From Paracoccus methylovorus (GTDB taxonomy: Bacteria; Pseudomonadota; Alphaproteobacteria; Rhodobacterales; Rhodobacteraceae), in NCBI RefSeq assembly GCF_016919705.1, contig NZ_CP070369.1, forward strand, positions 372,001-436,000: a stretch of DNA of 64,000 bases, written 5' to 3'. The position numbers and the translations under genes are program-made. The notes beneath the pieces were generated by a model, which was given only the letters and a program-made list of their open reading frames with translations, was not told the DNA's origin and ran no database searches. Positions 1 through 8,600 of this stretch are shown piece after piece (position 1 is the stretch's first letter; each line of letters begins with the position of its first letter).

Positions 1-63
1 GAACGGCCGGTCGAAGCCGATGGCGATTTCCCTTGTCGCAGACGCGACGATGGTGCGGGTCAT
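1..63 (-). CDS. Partial methyltetrahydrofolate methyltransferase-like protein (N-terminus only)
   Basis: Only the first 21 codons lie in the window; the gene continues beyond position 1. The ATG complement is at 61-63 and a strong GGAGG ribosome site lies at 72-76. The visible residues include TREIAIGFDRPF, which resembles the start of pterin-binding-domain methyltetrahydrofolate:corrinoid methyltransferases, where this stretch precedes an ERINPTGR motif. Such an enzyme would carry methyl groups between the corrinoid protein and tetrahydrofolate. It is the last gene of a minus-strand run with the MetF-like, MTHFR-C, DUF1638 and corrinoid genes, which fits that job. With so few residues the call rests mostly on context. 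Confidence 0.55.
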   Translation of the reverse strand, partial: MTRTIVASATREIAIGFDRPF

Positions 64-94
64 AAATCTTTCCTCCAGAATGTATGAGGCTGCT

Positions 95-1261
95 TCATGT
101 GGTGGGTGCCGAGGGGCCGGGCCCGGCCGCCGCGTCCTCATCCCTGCTGCCGATGTCGCGCAGGATCTGCTGCGGCGTTTCCAGCCGGGTGTCGTGAAGA
201 ATGTGGTCTAGCCGCCCGGCCATCAGGGCGTCGTCGGCCTTGGGTTCGCGCCGCCATGGCCTGCGGCCTTTCAGGATGCCCGATTCATGGACAATCTCGG
301 CGACATATTCCTCCTGCCGGTAGGCCATGACGTGAATGCCCGCCACGCCCTCGATCTCTTTCACCTCGTCGATGATGTCGATGCACAGCCGTTTGCCCTC
401 GCGCTTCTGGTCCACCGCGCCTTCCAGCCGCGCGATCACCGCATCGGGGATATGCACGCCCGGCACGTTGGCGCGCATCCACCGCGCGGTTCTGGCCGAG
501 GTCAGCGGCCCCACGCCGCACATGATGAAGCATTGCCGGTGCAGGCCCAGATCGCGGACGCGGGCCATGTAGTCGCGAAACATCGAAACGTCGAAACAAT
601 ACTGGCTCTGCACGAACTGCGCCCCGGCGTCGATCTTCTTGGCGAGCCGCAGCGGCCGGAATTCCCGGGGTGGCGCGAACGGATTGATCGCCGCGCCAAG
701 GAACATCGCCGGGGGGGTCGTCAGCTTGCGGCCCGACAGGAACCGTTGCCCGTCGCGCATGGTGCGCACGGTTTCCAGCAGTGACATGCAATCGAGGTCG
801 AAAACCGGCTTGGCACCCGGCTGATCACCCGCCTGTACGCCGTCGCCGGTCAGGCACAGCACGTTCTGCACGCCCATGGCCGCCGCGCCCAGCACGTCGC
901 CCTGGATCGCAATACGGTTCCGGTCGCGGCACGATATCTGATAGACGGGGGCATAGCCCATGCGGGTTAGTAGCGCGCAGATGCCGACCGACGACATATG
1001 GCAGTTGGCGCCCGAGGCATCGACGGCGTTGATCCCGTCCACCCAGCCGTCGAACACCTTTGCCCGTTCGTAAACGTCTTCCGGATTGGCACTGTCGGGC
1101 GGGTTCAGCTCGGTCGTGACGGCAAATTCGCCGCGCCGCAACACCCTTTCAAGACGCCCGCGCGAGGAATGACCCGGTAGCGGATCAAGCGGCAGATGTG
1201 CGCCGACCGGGTTTTCGTCCTGCTGCGGCAGGTTTTCCCGATCATGTTGCAAGGGCTTCAT
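95..1261 (-). CDS. Methylenetetrahydrofolate reductase (MetF-like)
   Basis: This 388-residue TIM-barrel flavoprotein should interconvert 5,10-methylene- and 5-methyl-tetrahydrofolate. Visible family marks are the TTELNPP strand near residues 49-55 (Glu51 aligns with the catalytic acid of MetF), CRDRNRIAIQGD at 111-122 and LCLTGD at 135-140. The start at 1261 was chosen because its ATG overlaps the upstream stop as ATGA; an in-frame upstream extension has no such support. The protein is longer than E. coli MetF (about 296 residues), with extra N- and C-terminal stretches. Beside a corrinoid methyltransferase system it probably runs in the oxidative direction, feeding methyl groups into the folate C1 pool, rather than serving methionine synthesis. 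The direction is inference. Confidence 0.88.
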   Translation of the reverse strand: MKPLQHDRENLPQQDENPVGAHLPLDPLPGHSSRGRLERVLRRGEFAVTTELNPPDSANPEDVYERAKVFDGWVDGINAVDASGANCHMSSVGICALLTRMGYAPVYQISCRDRNRIAIQGDVLGAAAMGVQNVLCLTGDGVQAGDQPGAKPVFDLDCMSLLETVRTMRDGQRFLSGRKLTTPPAMFLGAAINPFAPPREFRPLRLAKKIDAGAQFVQSQYCFDVSMFRDYMARVRDLGLHRQCFIMCGVGPLTSARTARWMRANVPGVHIPDAVIARLEGAVDQKREGKRLCIDIIDEVKEIEGVAGIHVMAYRQEEYVAEIVHESGILKGRRPWRREPKADDALMAGRLDHILHDTRLETPQQILRDIGSRDEDAAAGPGPSAPTT

Positions 1262-1848
1262 GCCGTATCCCCCATCCGGGACCTGTCCTGTTCGGCCGCG
1301 GCTTTTGCGGTCGTACGCAACCATGACGAAGTTTCGAAAAGCGACTGATCAACCGGCTTCTGAACCCGCAATATCAGGTCGCCATGCGTCATATTGCGCG
1401 AGCCCTCCCACGCCTTGACCCAAACGCAGGGCATATCGGGCCTTACCTCGCAATGGCCGCCGGCACGGACGCCGCCGCAGGGACCGTTGCGCAACTGCTT
1501 GGGGCAGTTCATCGGGCAGGACATGCCGGTCGAAGACAGGATGCATTGTCCGCACATGCGGCAGTCGAACAGAACACCCTTTACTCGTTTTTCGATGAAC
1601 CCGATTGGCCTTTCGGCGCGTGAATATCCAATCCTCCCCCATAATGGGTGAAGCGTCAGGAAGACTTTGGCGAAAACGCGATACAATCGTTCAAGGCCAC
1701 GCGAATGACGTACCGACCAAAGGCGTAGCGACCAGCACAGGGGTTGGTGCTTTTGTGGCCAGGGCACCGGAGGCTTGCCGGTATTTGCAGCCGTGATTTG
1801 TCTTTGGCGCGTTGCCGGGACAATCGCAATATTCGTTTTGTCGGTCAT
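1258..1848 (-). CDS. MTHFR C-terminal-type cysteine-rich protein
   Basis: This 196-residue protein matches the separately encoded MTHFR-C family that accompanies MetF homologues in bacterial C1 clusters. It is cysteine-rich: CRMCGQC at 96-102, CPMNC at 111-115, NGPCGG at 121-126, and further cysteines at 133 and 141, a pattern suited to binding iron-sulfur clusters or zinc. In relatives this domain is thought to connect the flavoprotein to another electron carrier. The start at 1848 (MTDKTNIA) has a GGCGGGAAAAGG leader; a longer frame reaches 2034 without good support. Its stop overlaps the start of the MetF-like gene by ATGA, implying a stoichiometric complex. The exact electron partner is not visible. 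Confidence 0.8.
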   Translation of the reverse strand: MTDKTNIAIVPATRQRQITAANTGKPPVPWPQKHQPLCWSLRLWSVRHSRGLERLYRVFAKVFLTLHPLWGRIGYSRAERPIGFIEKRVKGVLFDCRMCGQCILSSTGMSCPMNCPKQLRNGPCGGVRAGGHCEVRPDMPCVWVKAWEGSRNMTHGDLILRVQKPVDQSLFETSSWLRTTAKAAAEQDRSRMGDTA

Positions 1849-2044
1849 CCTTTTCCCGCCTGCTGCGATAAGCGCCCTCCGGCGCCCGTGTGAGTGTTCC
1901 CGGTCGGGTAGCTGCAACCGCTTTAGCGGCCTTGGCATTATCCCGGCCATCGGGATCGGCCTTTCCCCATATATCCGGAGCATCGCCGCAAGCGTGTTCG
2001 TCAGCTTGCCACCGCGCGACGGCGACAGTTCCAAAAGCGACCTG

Positions 2045-2674
2045 TCATATTTCGGTGCAGGAGGCAGCCCGTGTCAGTGCCGGCCCCAGATCGCCAAGGA
2101 AAGTGACGCGCTTCTCGTAATCGAGTTCCAGCATGGCAGCCGCGTTCCTCGCCACCAGCTCCAACCGAGGATTCTCGGTCTGGGCAAGATAGACGACCTT
2201 TTGGTAGTTGGCGAAGAAGTCGCGGGCCAGTTCCGGGTGACGGTCGAGGCCAAGGGGCCGGATGAAGAACGCATCGAACTGGCGGCAAAGGAAATCCGTC
2301 ATGTAAAACGAGGTGGTATCGGCTTCCGCCACTGCCGCAAATGCCTCGGCACCTTGATAGACAGCGAAGCAATGCGGCCCTTCCAGCCGTGCAACACCGT
2401 GTTTTTCCAGAACCTTGTCGAGCAAGCCGCCGGTGCCGCAATCGGCGTAGCCGATGAAGATGTGCTCATAGCCTGCTTTCCTGGCCTCGCCGACAGCCGC
2501 GTCAACAGCGCCAGGGATGCGCGCCGGATGGAAGTGCAATGAGGCCGGCAGGCATTGCAGGTCGAGATGGATGAGCCCGAGCGCCAACTTCACCGCCAAT
2601 ATCTCGCGCGCCAGCATGCCGCAGGCGATGACGAGAACCTTTTCTGGTGTCGTGCGCTGCATGTACTCTGCCAC
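2045..2674 (-). CDS. DUF1638 family protein
   Basis: This 209-residue protein has the features of the DUF1638 family: an N-terminal VLVIACGMLAREI strand-turn (about residues 13-25), FIGYADCGTGGLL near residues 73-85, and a downstream CFAVYQGAEAF stretch. The family has no firm biochemical role but recurs beside corrinoid proteins, MTHFR-like genes and MttB-type methyltransferases, as here. The frame opens with GTG at 2674; an ATG four codons later (MQRTTP) is an alternative start. It lies between the corrinoid gene and the MTHFR-C gene on the same strand, so it is probably co-transcribed. A role in assembly or reactivation of the methyltransferase system is only a guess. Confidence 0.8.
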   Translation of the reverse strand: MAEYMQRTTPEKVLVIACGMLAREILAVKLALGLIHLDLQCLPASLHFHPARIPGAVDAAVGEARKAGYEHIFIGYADCGTGGLLDKVLEKHGVARLEGPHCFAVYQGAEAFAAVAEADTTSFYMTDFLCRQFDAFFIRPLGLDRHPELARDFFANYQKVVYLAQTENPRLELVARNAAAMLELDYEKRVTFLGDLGPALTRAASCTEI

Positions 2675-2780
2675 CCCGGATTACCTTGCGCATTCACGGC
2701 CACTGGAATTGGCCGGTGGAAAGCTGGCCATCCGCTCTGTCGTAGACCGGTTGCAGACCTGCGCAAGCGGCTGCATCGTG

Positions 2781-3476
<696 letters not shown>

Positions 3477-3677
3477 CCTGAGACTCCGGAAAGCAATGAT
3501 GTGCGGGGCAGATATCGGCGAGTTGCCGACTGACCTTCGGCAAGGCTAGCGCGCTATATCATCGCTCCGCTGTCCGATTTGCGACAGCGACTGACGCAGG
3601 CAAGCCACTCCACGGTCGCACCTTGAATACAATCCATAGCCAGATGGCGGCTGGCCGTCGGGAACGGGAGGCGGACA
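3477..3677. other. Divergent intergenic region between the corrinoid and MttB-like genes
   Basis: This gap must hold promoters for both the minus-strand corrinoid operon and the plus-strand methyltransferase gene. A GGAACGGGAGGCG leader just before 3678 supplies the ribosome site for the methyltransferase. I could not pick convincing -35/-10 pairs or an inverted repeat by eye. The GlxA-like regulator encoded at 5664-6773 is the obvious candidate to bind here, by analogy with GbdR-controlled betaine genes. Confidence 0.4.
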
Positions 3678-5249
3678 ATGACGGAAAATGCGACATTGGC
3701 AGAAGAAAACGGCAGTCGGCGGGGTCGGGGCGATCGCGGGGGGGCGGCGGCCAGGCGTGCGGCGCGCTCGGGTGCGGGACCGTCCGGGCAACTGACCTAT
3801 ATCAGGCGGAACGTACCGTTTTACGAGGTGCTGGATGACGAGGCACTGGCCTTGATCGAAGCCAATGCCGACACGGTACTGGAAGAGGTTGGCATAGAGT
3901 TTCGCGACGATGCAGAGGCGCTGGCGATGTGGAAAGAAGCCGGAGCCGACGTTCGCGGCGAGCGCGTTCACTTTCCCAAGGGCTTGCCGCGCGCACTTCT
4001 GAAGACCGCCCCGCCGGTGTTTACCCAACATGCGCGCAATCCCGAACGCTCGGTGCAGATCGGTGGCGGCAGCACCATTTTCGCGCCGGTTTACGGCCCG
4101 CCGTTCGTTCGCGATTTGGACGGCAAGCGGCGTTATGCCACGATTGAGGATTTCCACAACTTCGTGAAACTGGCCTACCTTGCCCCGTCGATCCATCATT
4201 CCGGCGGCACGGTATGCGAGCCGGTCGATGTTCCCGTCAACAAACGCCATCTCGACATGCTGCTTGCGCATATGACGCTGTCGGACAAGCCATTCATGGG
4301 GTCGGTGACCGCGCCCGAGCGCGCGGAGGACACGGTCGCGATGGCCAAAATCCTTTTTGGCAACGAATTCGTCGAAAACAATACCGTCACGATCAACCTG
4401 ATCAACGCCAACTCTCCCATGGTGTTCGACGACACCATGCTGGGTGCGGCCAAGGTCTATGCCCGTGCCAACCAAGCCTGCATCGTCACGCCCTTCATCC
4501 TGGCCGGCGCGATGAGCCCGGTGACGGTCGCAGGCACGCTGACACAGGTTCTGGCCGAGGTTCTGGCAGGAGCAGCTTTCACCCAACTTGTGCGGCCCGG
4601 TGCGCCCGTGGTGTTCGGCACCTTTGCGTCCTCGATCTCGATGCAGTCGGGGGCGCCGACCTTCGGCACGCCGGAACCATCGCTGGTTTCCTATGGCGCG
4701 GCGCAACTCGCTCGGCGGCTGGGGCTGCCATTCCGCACCGGGGGCTCGCTTTGCGCCTCGAAGATACCTGATGCGCAGGCAGCTTATGAAAGCGCCAACA
4801 CACTCAATTCGACCCTGCTCGCCGGGGCCAACTTCGTGCTGCATGCCGCCGGATGGCTAGAGGGGGGCCTGTCGGCTTGCTACGAGAAATTTGTCATGGA
4901 CGCCGATCAACTTGGCATGGCGCAGAAATTTGCCGCGGGCGTCGATCTGTCAGAGAATGGGCAGGCGCTGGACGCGATCCGCGAGGTTGGACCCGGTCAG
5001 CACTATCTGGGCTGCGCGCATACACAGGCCAATTTCCAGACTGCGTTCCACCGCTCGGACATCGCCGACAACAACTCGTTCGAGCAATGGGAGGCCGAGG
5101 GCCAGAAGAGTGCGGCGCAGCGCGCCAATGAGATTGCGCGGCACTGGCTGGAAAGTTACGAAGCGCCCCCGATCGATCCGGGCATTGCCGAGGGCCTGCA
5201 TGATTTCGTCGCACGCAAGAAAGCTTCGATGCCGGACGCTTTCACATGA
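3678..5249 (+). CDS. Trimethylamine methyltransferase family protein (MttB superfamily, non-pyrrolysine)
   Basis: This 523-residue protein is a full-length member of the MttB superfamily, which moves a methyl group from an N-methylated substrate to a corrinoid protein. The core starts near residue 38 (LTYIRRNVPFYEVLDDEAL) after a basic, low-complexity leader rich in Arg and Gly. Conserved blocks include FAPVYGPPFVRD, TPFILAGAMSPV and a C-terminal GQHYLGCAHTQANF. Methanogen MttB reads an in-frame UAG as pyrrolysine; here the frame is open throughout, so this is a non-pyrrolysine member like the glycine betaine, proline betaine and carnitine demethylases of other bacteria. The substrate cannot be read from sequence; the GbdR-like neighbour suggests a betaine. 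Confidence 0.88.
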   Translation: MTENATLAEENGSRRGRGDRGGAAARRAARSGAGPSGQLTYIRRNVPFYEVLDDEALALIEANADTVLEEVGIEFRDDAEALAMWKEAGADVRGERVHFPKGLPRALLKTAPPVFTQHARNPERSVQIGGGSTIFAPVYGPPFVRDLDGKRRYATIEDFHNFVKLAYLAPSIHHSGGTVCEPVDVPVNKRHLDMLLAHMTLSDKPFMGSVTAPERAEDTVAMAKILFGNEFVENNTVTINLINANSPMVFDDTMLGAAKVYARANQACIVTPFILAGAMSPVTVAGTLTQVLAEVLAGAAFTQLVRPGAPVVFGTFASSISMQSGAPTFGTPEPSLVSYGAAQLARRLGLPFRTGGSLCASKIPDAQAAYESANTLNSTLLAGANFVLHAAGWLEGGLSACYEKFVMDADQLGMAQKFAAGVDLSENGQALDAIREVGPGQHYLGCAHTQANFQTAFHRSDIADNNSFEQWEAEGQKSAAQRANEIARHWLESYEAPPIDPGIAEGLHDFVARKKASMPDAFT

Positions 5250-5292
5250 AAGCAACCGGCCGCGGGACGGAGAAAGATAGCGAAAATTATCC

Positions 5293-5650
5293 ATGATGAG
5301 GTCTGGCGCAGTGCCGCGCTTACGAAAAAAGGGCGATGACCCGACCGAGCGCGTCTTGGCCGGGCTCGGACCATGCGGCCTGGTTCCGTGCAAAGGGCTC
5401 GATGTGGACGAACAACGCCCGGTGGGGCCAAGCGGCAGTCCGGCGCGTTCGGCGCTGCTTATCGGCTGACATTGCCTGAACACATAGCTTGGTGGATTTA
5501 TTGTGGGAGGACTGCGCTTCGGATGTGCAAGCTCTCGATGGCACGGTCTGCGCCCGCAGCGGCTGCCTTTATGGCGTGGAAGGGCACTTTCCTGCAGATG
5601 CCCGGAAGCTTCACCAGAGAGCTTTTACCGCGTGTGAACAGGGTTCCGAC
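5293..5650 (+). pseudogene. Decayed iron-sulfur (ferredoxin-like) protein remnant
   Basis: The 414-bp gap after the methyltransferase holds two plausible pieces of one gene. The first, 5293-5469, reads 58 residues from MMRSGAVPRL to PARSALLIG, stopping at TGA. The second, in a different frame from about 5489, contains DGTVCARSGCLY followed by an HQRAF ending. The pieces resemble, from memory, the two ends of a ferredoxin-type protein often placed beside B12-dependent methyltransferases in Rhodobacterales: an N-terminal ARTLLLIG-like strand and a C-terminal GC-x-x-R...HMRAF-like end. The middle, with most of the cysteine clusters, is missing. The assignment is tentative. Confidence 0.3.
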
Positions 5651-5663
5651 GAAAGAGTTGCGA

Positions 5664-6773
5664 TCAAGCATCCTTATCAAGAAATACCAGTTGTTTGCGT
5701 TCGCCACGCTCCTGTTGAGGCGAACGGGCGTAAAGCTCCCGGTAACATTTGGCAAAATGTGAGGCAGAGACAAAGCCGCATGCCACCGCCACCTCGATCA
5801 CCGACAGCGACGATTGCATCAGTAAATGCCGCGCACGGTCCAGTCTGATCTCCAGATAATAGCGTGCCGGAGCGCGGCCCATCTCTTTTTCGAATAGCCG
5901 CTCGATCTGCCGACGCGACAGGCCGACATGGTTTGCGATATCCACCAAGGGCAGCGGCTCGGCAAGATTTGCCTCCATAAGTTCGATGGTGGTGAGCACT
6001 TTCGGGTTATGTACGCCAAGCCTTGCACGCAACGGCAGGCGCTGGCGGTCCCCGGGGCCACGAGCCCGGTCGGTCAGCAGTTGCTCGCACACGCGATTGA
6101 CGACGCTTTCGCCAAAGTCATCGCCGATCAATTGCAGCATCATGTCAAGCGCGGCGGTGCCGCCGGCGCAGGTATAGATATTGTGGTCGACCTCGAATAA
6201 ATCGGCACTGGCGTTGGCGGTAGGGAATGCTTCGGCAAAGCCGGGAAGGTTCTCCCAGTGGATAACGCACCGCCGACCCGAAAGCAGCCCTGCGCGGGCC
6301 AAGGCATATGCGCCTGTGCAAAGGCCGCCGATCGCCACTCTGCGACTGTTCACCTCGCGCAGAAACCCAAACACGGATTTCTGATGGTAGTTTTCGATGT
6401 TTAGTCCCGAGCAGACGATTACCATCGACGGGCGGTTCGATCCGGCCAGATTGCGTCTTTCGTCATCAAGGGACGTATCGACAGTGCATTCGACTCCGTT
6501 CGATGCCCGCACCGGTCTGCCGTCGATGCTGGCCAGTCGCCAGCGATACCTGTTATGGCCCAGCATGCGGTTGGCGGCGCGCAAAGGCTCCAACGCAGTT
6601 GCGAAGGCAATCATGGTGAAATCGGGCACCATGAAGAAAACGATCAAACGCCTGACAGCGTCGTCGCGGGTCAATTGTGCTTTCCTCCCAAAGCGAACCG
6701 CGAGCATCGGATGCTCGCGGTCATTCAAAGCGTCAGTCGAAAGATAATTGCCGTCAATGTTGCGCAGCGTCAT
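5664..6773 (-). CDS. GlxA-family transcriptional regulator (GbdR/CdhR-like, DJ-1/PfpI plus AraC)
   Basis: This 369-residue regulator has an N-terminal DJ-1/PfpI-like sensing domain, opening with RLIVFFMVPDFTMIAF and then LEPLRAANRM, and containing the elbow GGLCTGAYALARAGLL. A C-terminal AraC double helix-turn-helix follows (VDIANHVGLSRRQIERLF and VIEVAVACGFVSASHFAKCY). This order is that of GbdR and CdhR, activators of glycine betaine and carnitine catabolism, which are about the same length. The start at 6773 was chosen on that length; a longer frame reaches 6908 and a shorter start lies at 6707. Adjacency to the methyltransferase suggests it controls the methyl-transfer genes in response to a quaternary amine. 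That target is inference. Confidence 0.82.
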   Translation of the reverse strand: MTLRNIDGNYLSTDALNDREHPMLAVRFGRKAQLTRDDAVRRLIVFFMVPDFTMIAFATALEPLRAANRMLGHNRYRWRLASIDGRPVRASNGVECTVDTSLDDERRNLAGSNRPSMVIVCSGLNIENYHQKSVFGFLREVNSRRVAIGGLCTGAYALARAGLLSGRRCVIHWENLPGFAEAFPTANASADLFEVDHNIYTCAGGTAALDMMLQLIGDDFGESVVNRVCEQLLTDRARGPGDRQRLPLRARLGVHNPKVLTTIELMEANLAEPLPLVDIANHVGLSRRQIERLFEKEMGRAPARYYLEIRLDRARHLLMQSSLSVIEVAVACGFVSASHFAKCYRELYARSPQQERGERKQLVFLDKDA

Positions 6774-6910
6774 CGTCCTGCGACATGGTGCCGCTGGTTG
6801 TGGACGATCTAGTATTGCCCCGCCTTGCAAGGGCCGGTTTGTCCCGAGAGCACCAGAGCTTGTGACTGAGACCAGTCTTCCGTTGAGGGCATTATTGATC
6901 GACTGCATGT

Positions 6911-7225
6911 CCCCTCACGGGAACTGCGGCCATGCTGAGCAACCTGCCAAAAGGCCGATTGGCTTCTGGTTGACGGGTCTATGATGCCAACTGGTTCAGA
7001 GATGCGTTAAAAGACAAGGGGATAAGAGTTAGGCCCGGTCGGAAGCGTCGTAGGAAGTCCGTCCGATACCACAAGCGTAACCACAAACGCCGCAGTCGCA
7101 TCGAGATCATGTTCCGTAGGCTCAAGGGCTGGTCACGCGTGGCAACCCGCTAAGACAGGCACCCCATCGTATTCTTCTAAACAATCGCGCTCAGTTGGCT
7201 TTAACCATCAATGAGTCTGGACCCT
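6911..7225 (+). pseudogene. IS5-family transposase remnant (C-terminal end)
   Basis: Translation gives the familiar C-terminal end of an IS5-group transposase: GTAAMLSNLPK, then KADWLLVD after a one-base shift near 6950, then YDANWFRDALKDKGI after another near 6975. The catalytic-Glu stretch RSRIEIMFRRLKGW and VATR follow, ending at TAA (7151-7153) where intact copies have a Tyr codon and continue. Nucleotide similarity to the usual tail seems to go on to about 7225, ending in GAGTCTGGACCCTA, a plausible terminal repeat. The 5' half is absent. At least two frameshifts and a premature stop make this an old, immobile fragment. Confidence 0.75.
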
Positions 7226-7242
7226 ATTCCCCCGGAACTGTA

Positions 7243-8385
7243 GTCCGTATCATTGATCCGAGCGGTTTCGGAGGATGCTATGGTAGGCCGGGTGGCGGAC
7301 GAGGTGGTTCTGAGCGCCGCGGAGCGCGGGTTTCTGGAGGCTCAGGTTCGACGGCACAAGGCGGCGCGTTCGCTGTCGGACCGGTGCCGGATAATCCTGC
7401 TCTGTGCGGAAGGGCTGCAAAGCAAGGAGGTCGGCGCGCGGCTCGGAGTGCATGAGCATACTGTCGGCAAGTGGCGCAGACGGTCCGTCAGGGACCGGAT
7501 CGAGGGGCTGACCGACGAATATCGTCCTGGTCGGCCCCGCACGGTGTCGGACGATCAGGTAGCCGAGGTGATCGAGCGGACACTGAACACCACGCCGAAG
7601 GACGCCACCCATTGGTCGATCCGCTCGATGGCTGTGGCGACGGGCCTGTCGCATACCACCATCCGCCGGATCTGGGCCGCCTTCGGCCTGCAACCGCATC
7701 GCAGCGAGACGTTCAAGCTCTCGACCGATCCGCTGTTCGTCGACAAGGTGCAGGATATCGTCGGCCTTTACATGGCCCCACCGAACCGGGCCATCGTGCT
7801 GTGCGTGGACGAAAAATCCCAGATTCAGGCGCTGGATCGGGAACAGCCGGTGTTGCCGATGGCGCCGGGTGTCGCCGAGCGGAGAACCCACAGCTATATC
7901 CGCCACGGTACGACCTCGCTGTTTGCAGCACTCGATATCGCCACAGGGGCGGTGATCGGCAAATGCTACAAGCGGCACCGGGCGACCGCGTTCCTCGACT
8001 TCCTGAAGCGGATCGATGCAACCTTGCCGCAAGGACGGGACGTGCATCTGGTGATGGACAACTCCGCCACCCACAAGACACCCAAGATCAAGGCCTGGCT
8101 CGCCCGGCGCCCGCATTGGCATGTGCATTTCACACCCACCTCAGCCAGTTGGATCAACCAGGTGGAGCGCTGGTTCGCAGAACTGACGCGCAAGCAACTG
8201 CAACGGGGCGTCCACCGCTCCACCGCCGACCTCGAGGCGGACATTGTCGCATTCATCGACGCGCACAACGAGAACCCCAAGCCCTACCGATGGGTCAAAT
8301 CCGCCGACGAAATCCTCGCGTCGGTCAAACGCTTCTGCCAGAAAACACAGCAAAATCTATGTGCCGAAATTTAGATGCAGCTGAC
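7243..8385 (+). mobile_element. IS630-family insertion sequence, apparently intact
   Basis: The element surrounds an uninterrupted transposase gene. The proposed left end begins GTCCGTATCAT at 7243 and the right end, read inward on the other strand, begins GTCAGCTGCAT. The two share GTC at the tip and CAT nine bases in, a weak but family-like match. Each side is bordered by TA (7241-7242 and 8386-8387), as expected from IS630 insertion into a duplicated TA. The resulting length, 1143 bp, is typical of the family. It sits immediately beyond the end of the IS5 remnant. The exact ends are my inference. Confidence 0.7.
7280..8374 (+). CDS. IS630-family transposase
   Basis: This 364-residue DDE transposase moves the surrounding element. 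It has an N-terminal helix-turn-helix region ([20 protein letters not shown], about 48-67), a second one near [11 protein letters not shown], and a DDE domain with Asp177 (CVDEKS), Asp260 (VMDNSATHK) and Glu296 (NQVERWF). The start at 7280 has GGAGGATGCT just upstream; the frame is also open to 7253. Length and all three catalytic residues are normal, so the element may still be active. The gene is not in an operon with its neighbours. Confidence 0.93.
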   Translation: MVGRVADEVVLSAAERGFLEAQVRRHKAARSLSDRCRIILLCAEGLQSKEVGARLGVHEHTVGKWRRRSVRDRIEGLTDEYRPGRPRTVSDDQVAEVIERTLNTTPKDATHWSIRSMAVATGLSHTTIRRIWAAFGLQPHRSETFKLSTDPLFVDKVQDIVGLYMAPPNRAIVLCVDEKSQIQALDREQPVLPMAPGVAERRTHSYIRHGTTSLFAALDIATGAVIGKCYKRHRATAFLDFLKRIDATLPQGRDVHLVMDNSATHKTPKIKAWLARRPHWHVHFTPTSASWINQVERWFAELTRKQLQRGVHRSTADLEADIVAFIDAHNENPKPYRWVKSADEILASVKRFCQKTQQNLCAEI

Positions 8386-8387
8386 TA

Positions 8388-8600
8388 GGATAGCTATTCG
8401 CATGGACCCATAGTTACTCAAGGCTGTCGGCCAGGGATTCTTCCGGATTGCAGCATTTGGAACTGGCGGATGCGGACAAGCCGATGCGGCGGAAAACGTG
8501 AAGGGCAAGAACCGCCCAACATAAAATATTCCATAAGCCGAAAGATGAAGAAATCTCTGCGGATCATTCGATACTTGCGCACAATTTTCATCCCGGATCT
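8388..8600. other. Intergenic segment downstream of the IS630 element
   Basis: This 213-bp stretch between the IS630 right end and the 3' end of the ABC ATPase gene shows no recognisable gene. A short plus-strand open stretch around 8417-8502 (ending MRRKT before TGA) has no start or family likeness that I can name. It is somewhat more AT-rich towards 8520-8590. It may be debris from the insertions next door. Confidence 0.3.

Noticed and set aside
3678..5249. Pyrrolysine use by the MttB homologue
   Set aside because: No in-frame TAG occurs in the gene, so it is a non-pyrrolysine member of the superfamily.
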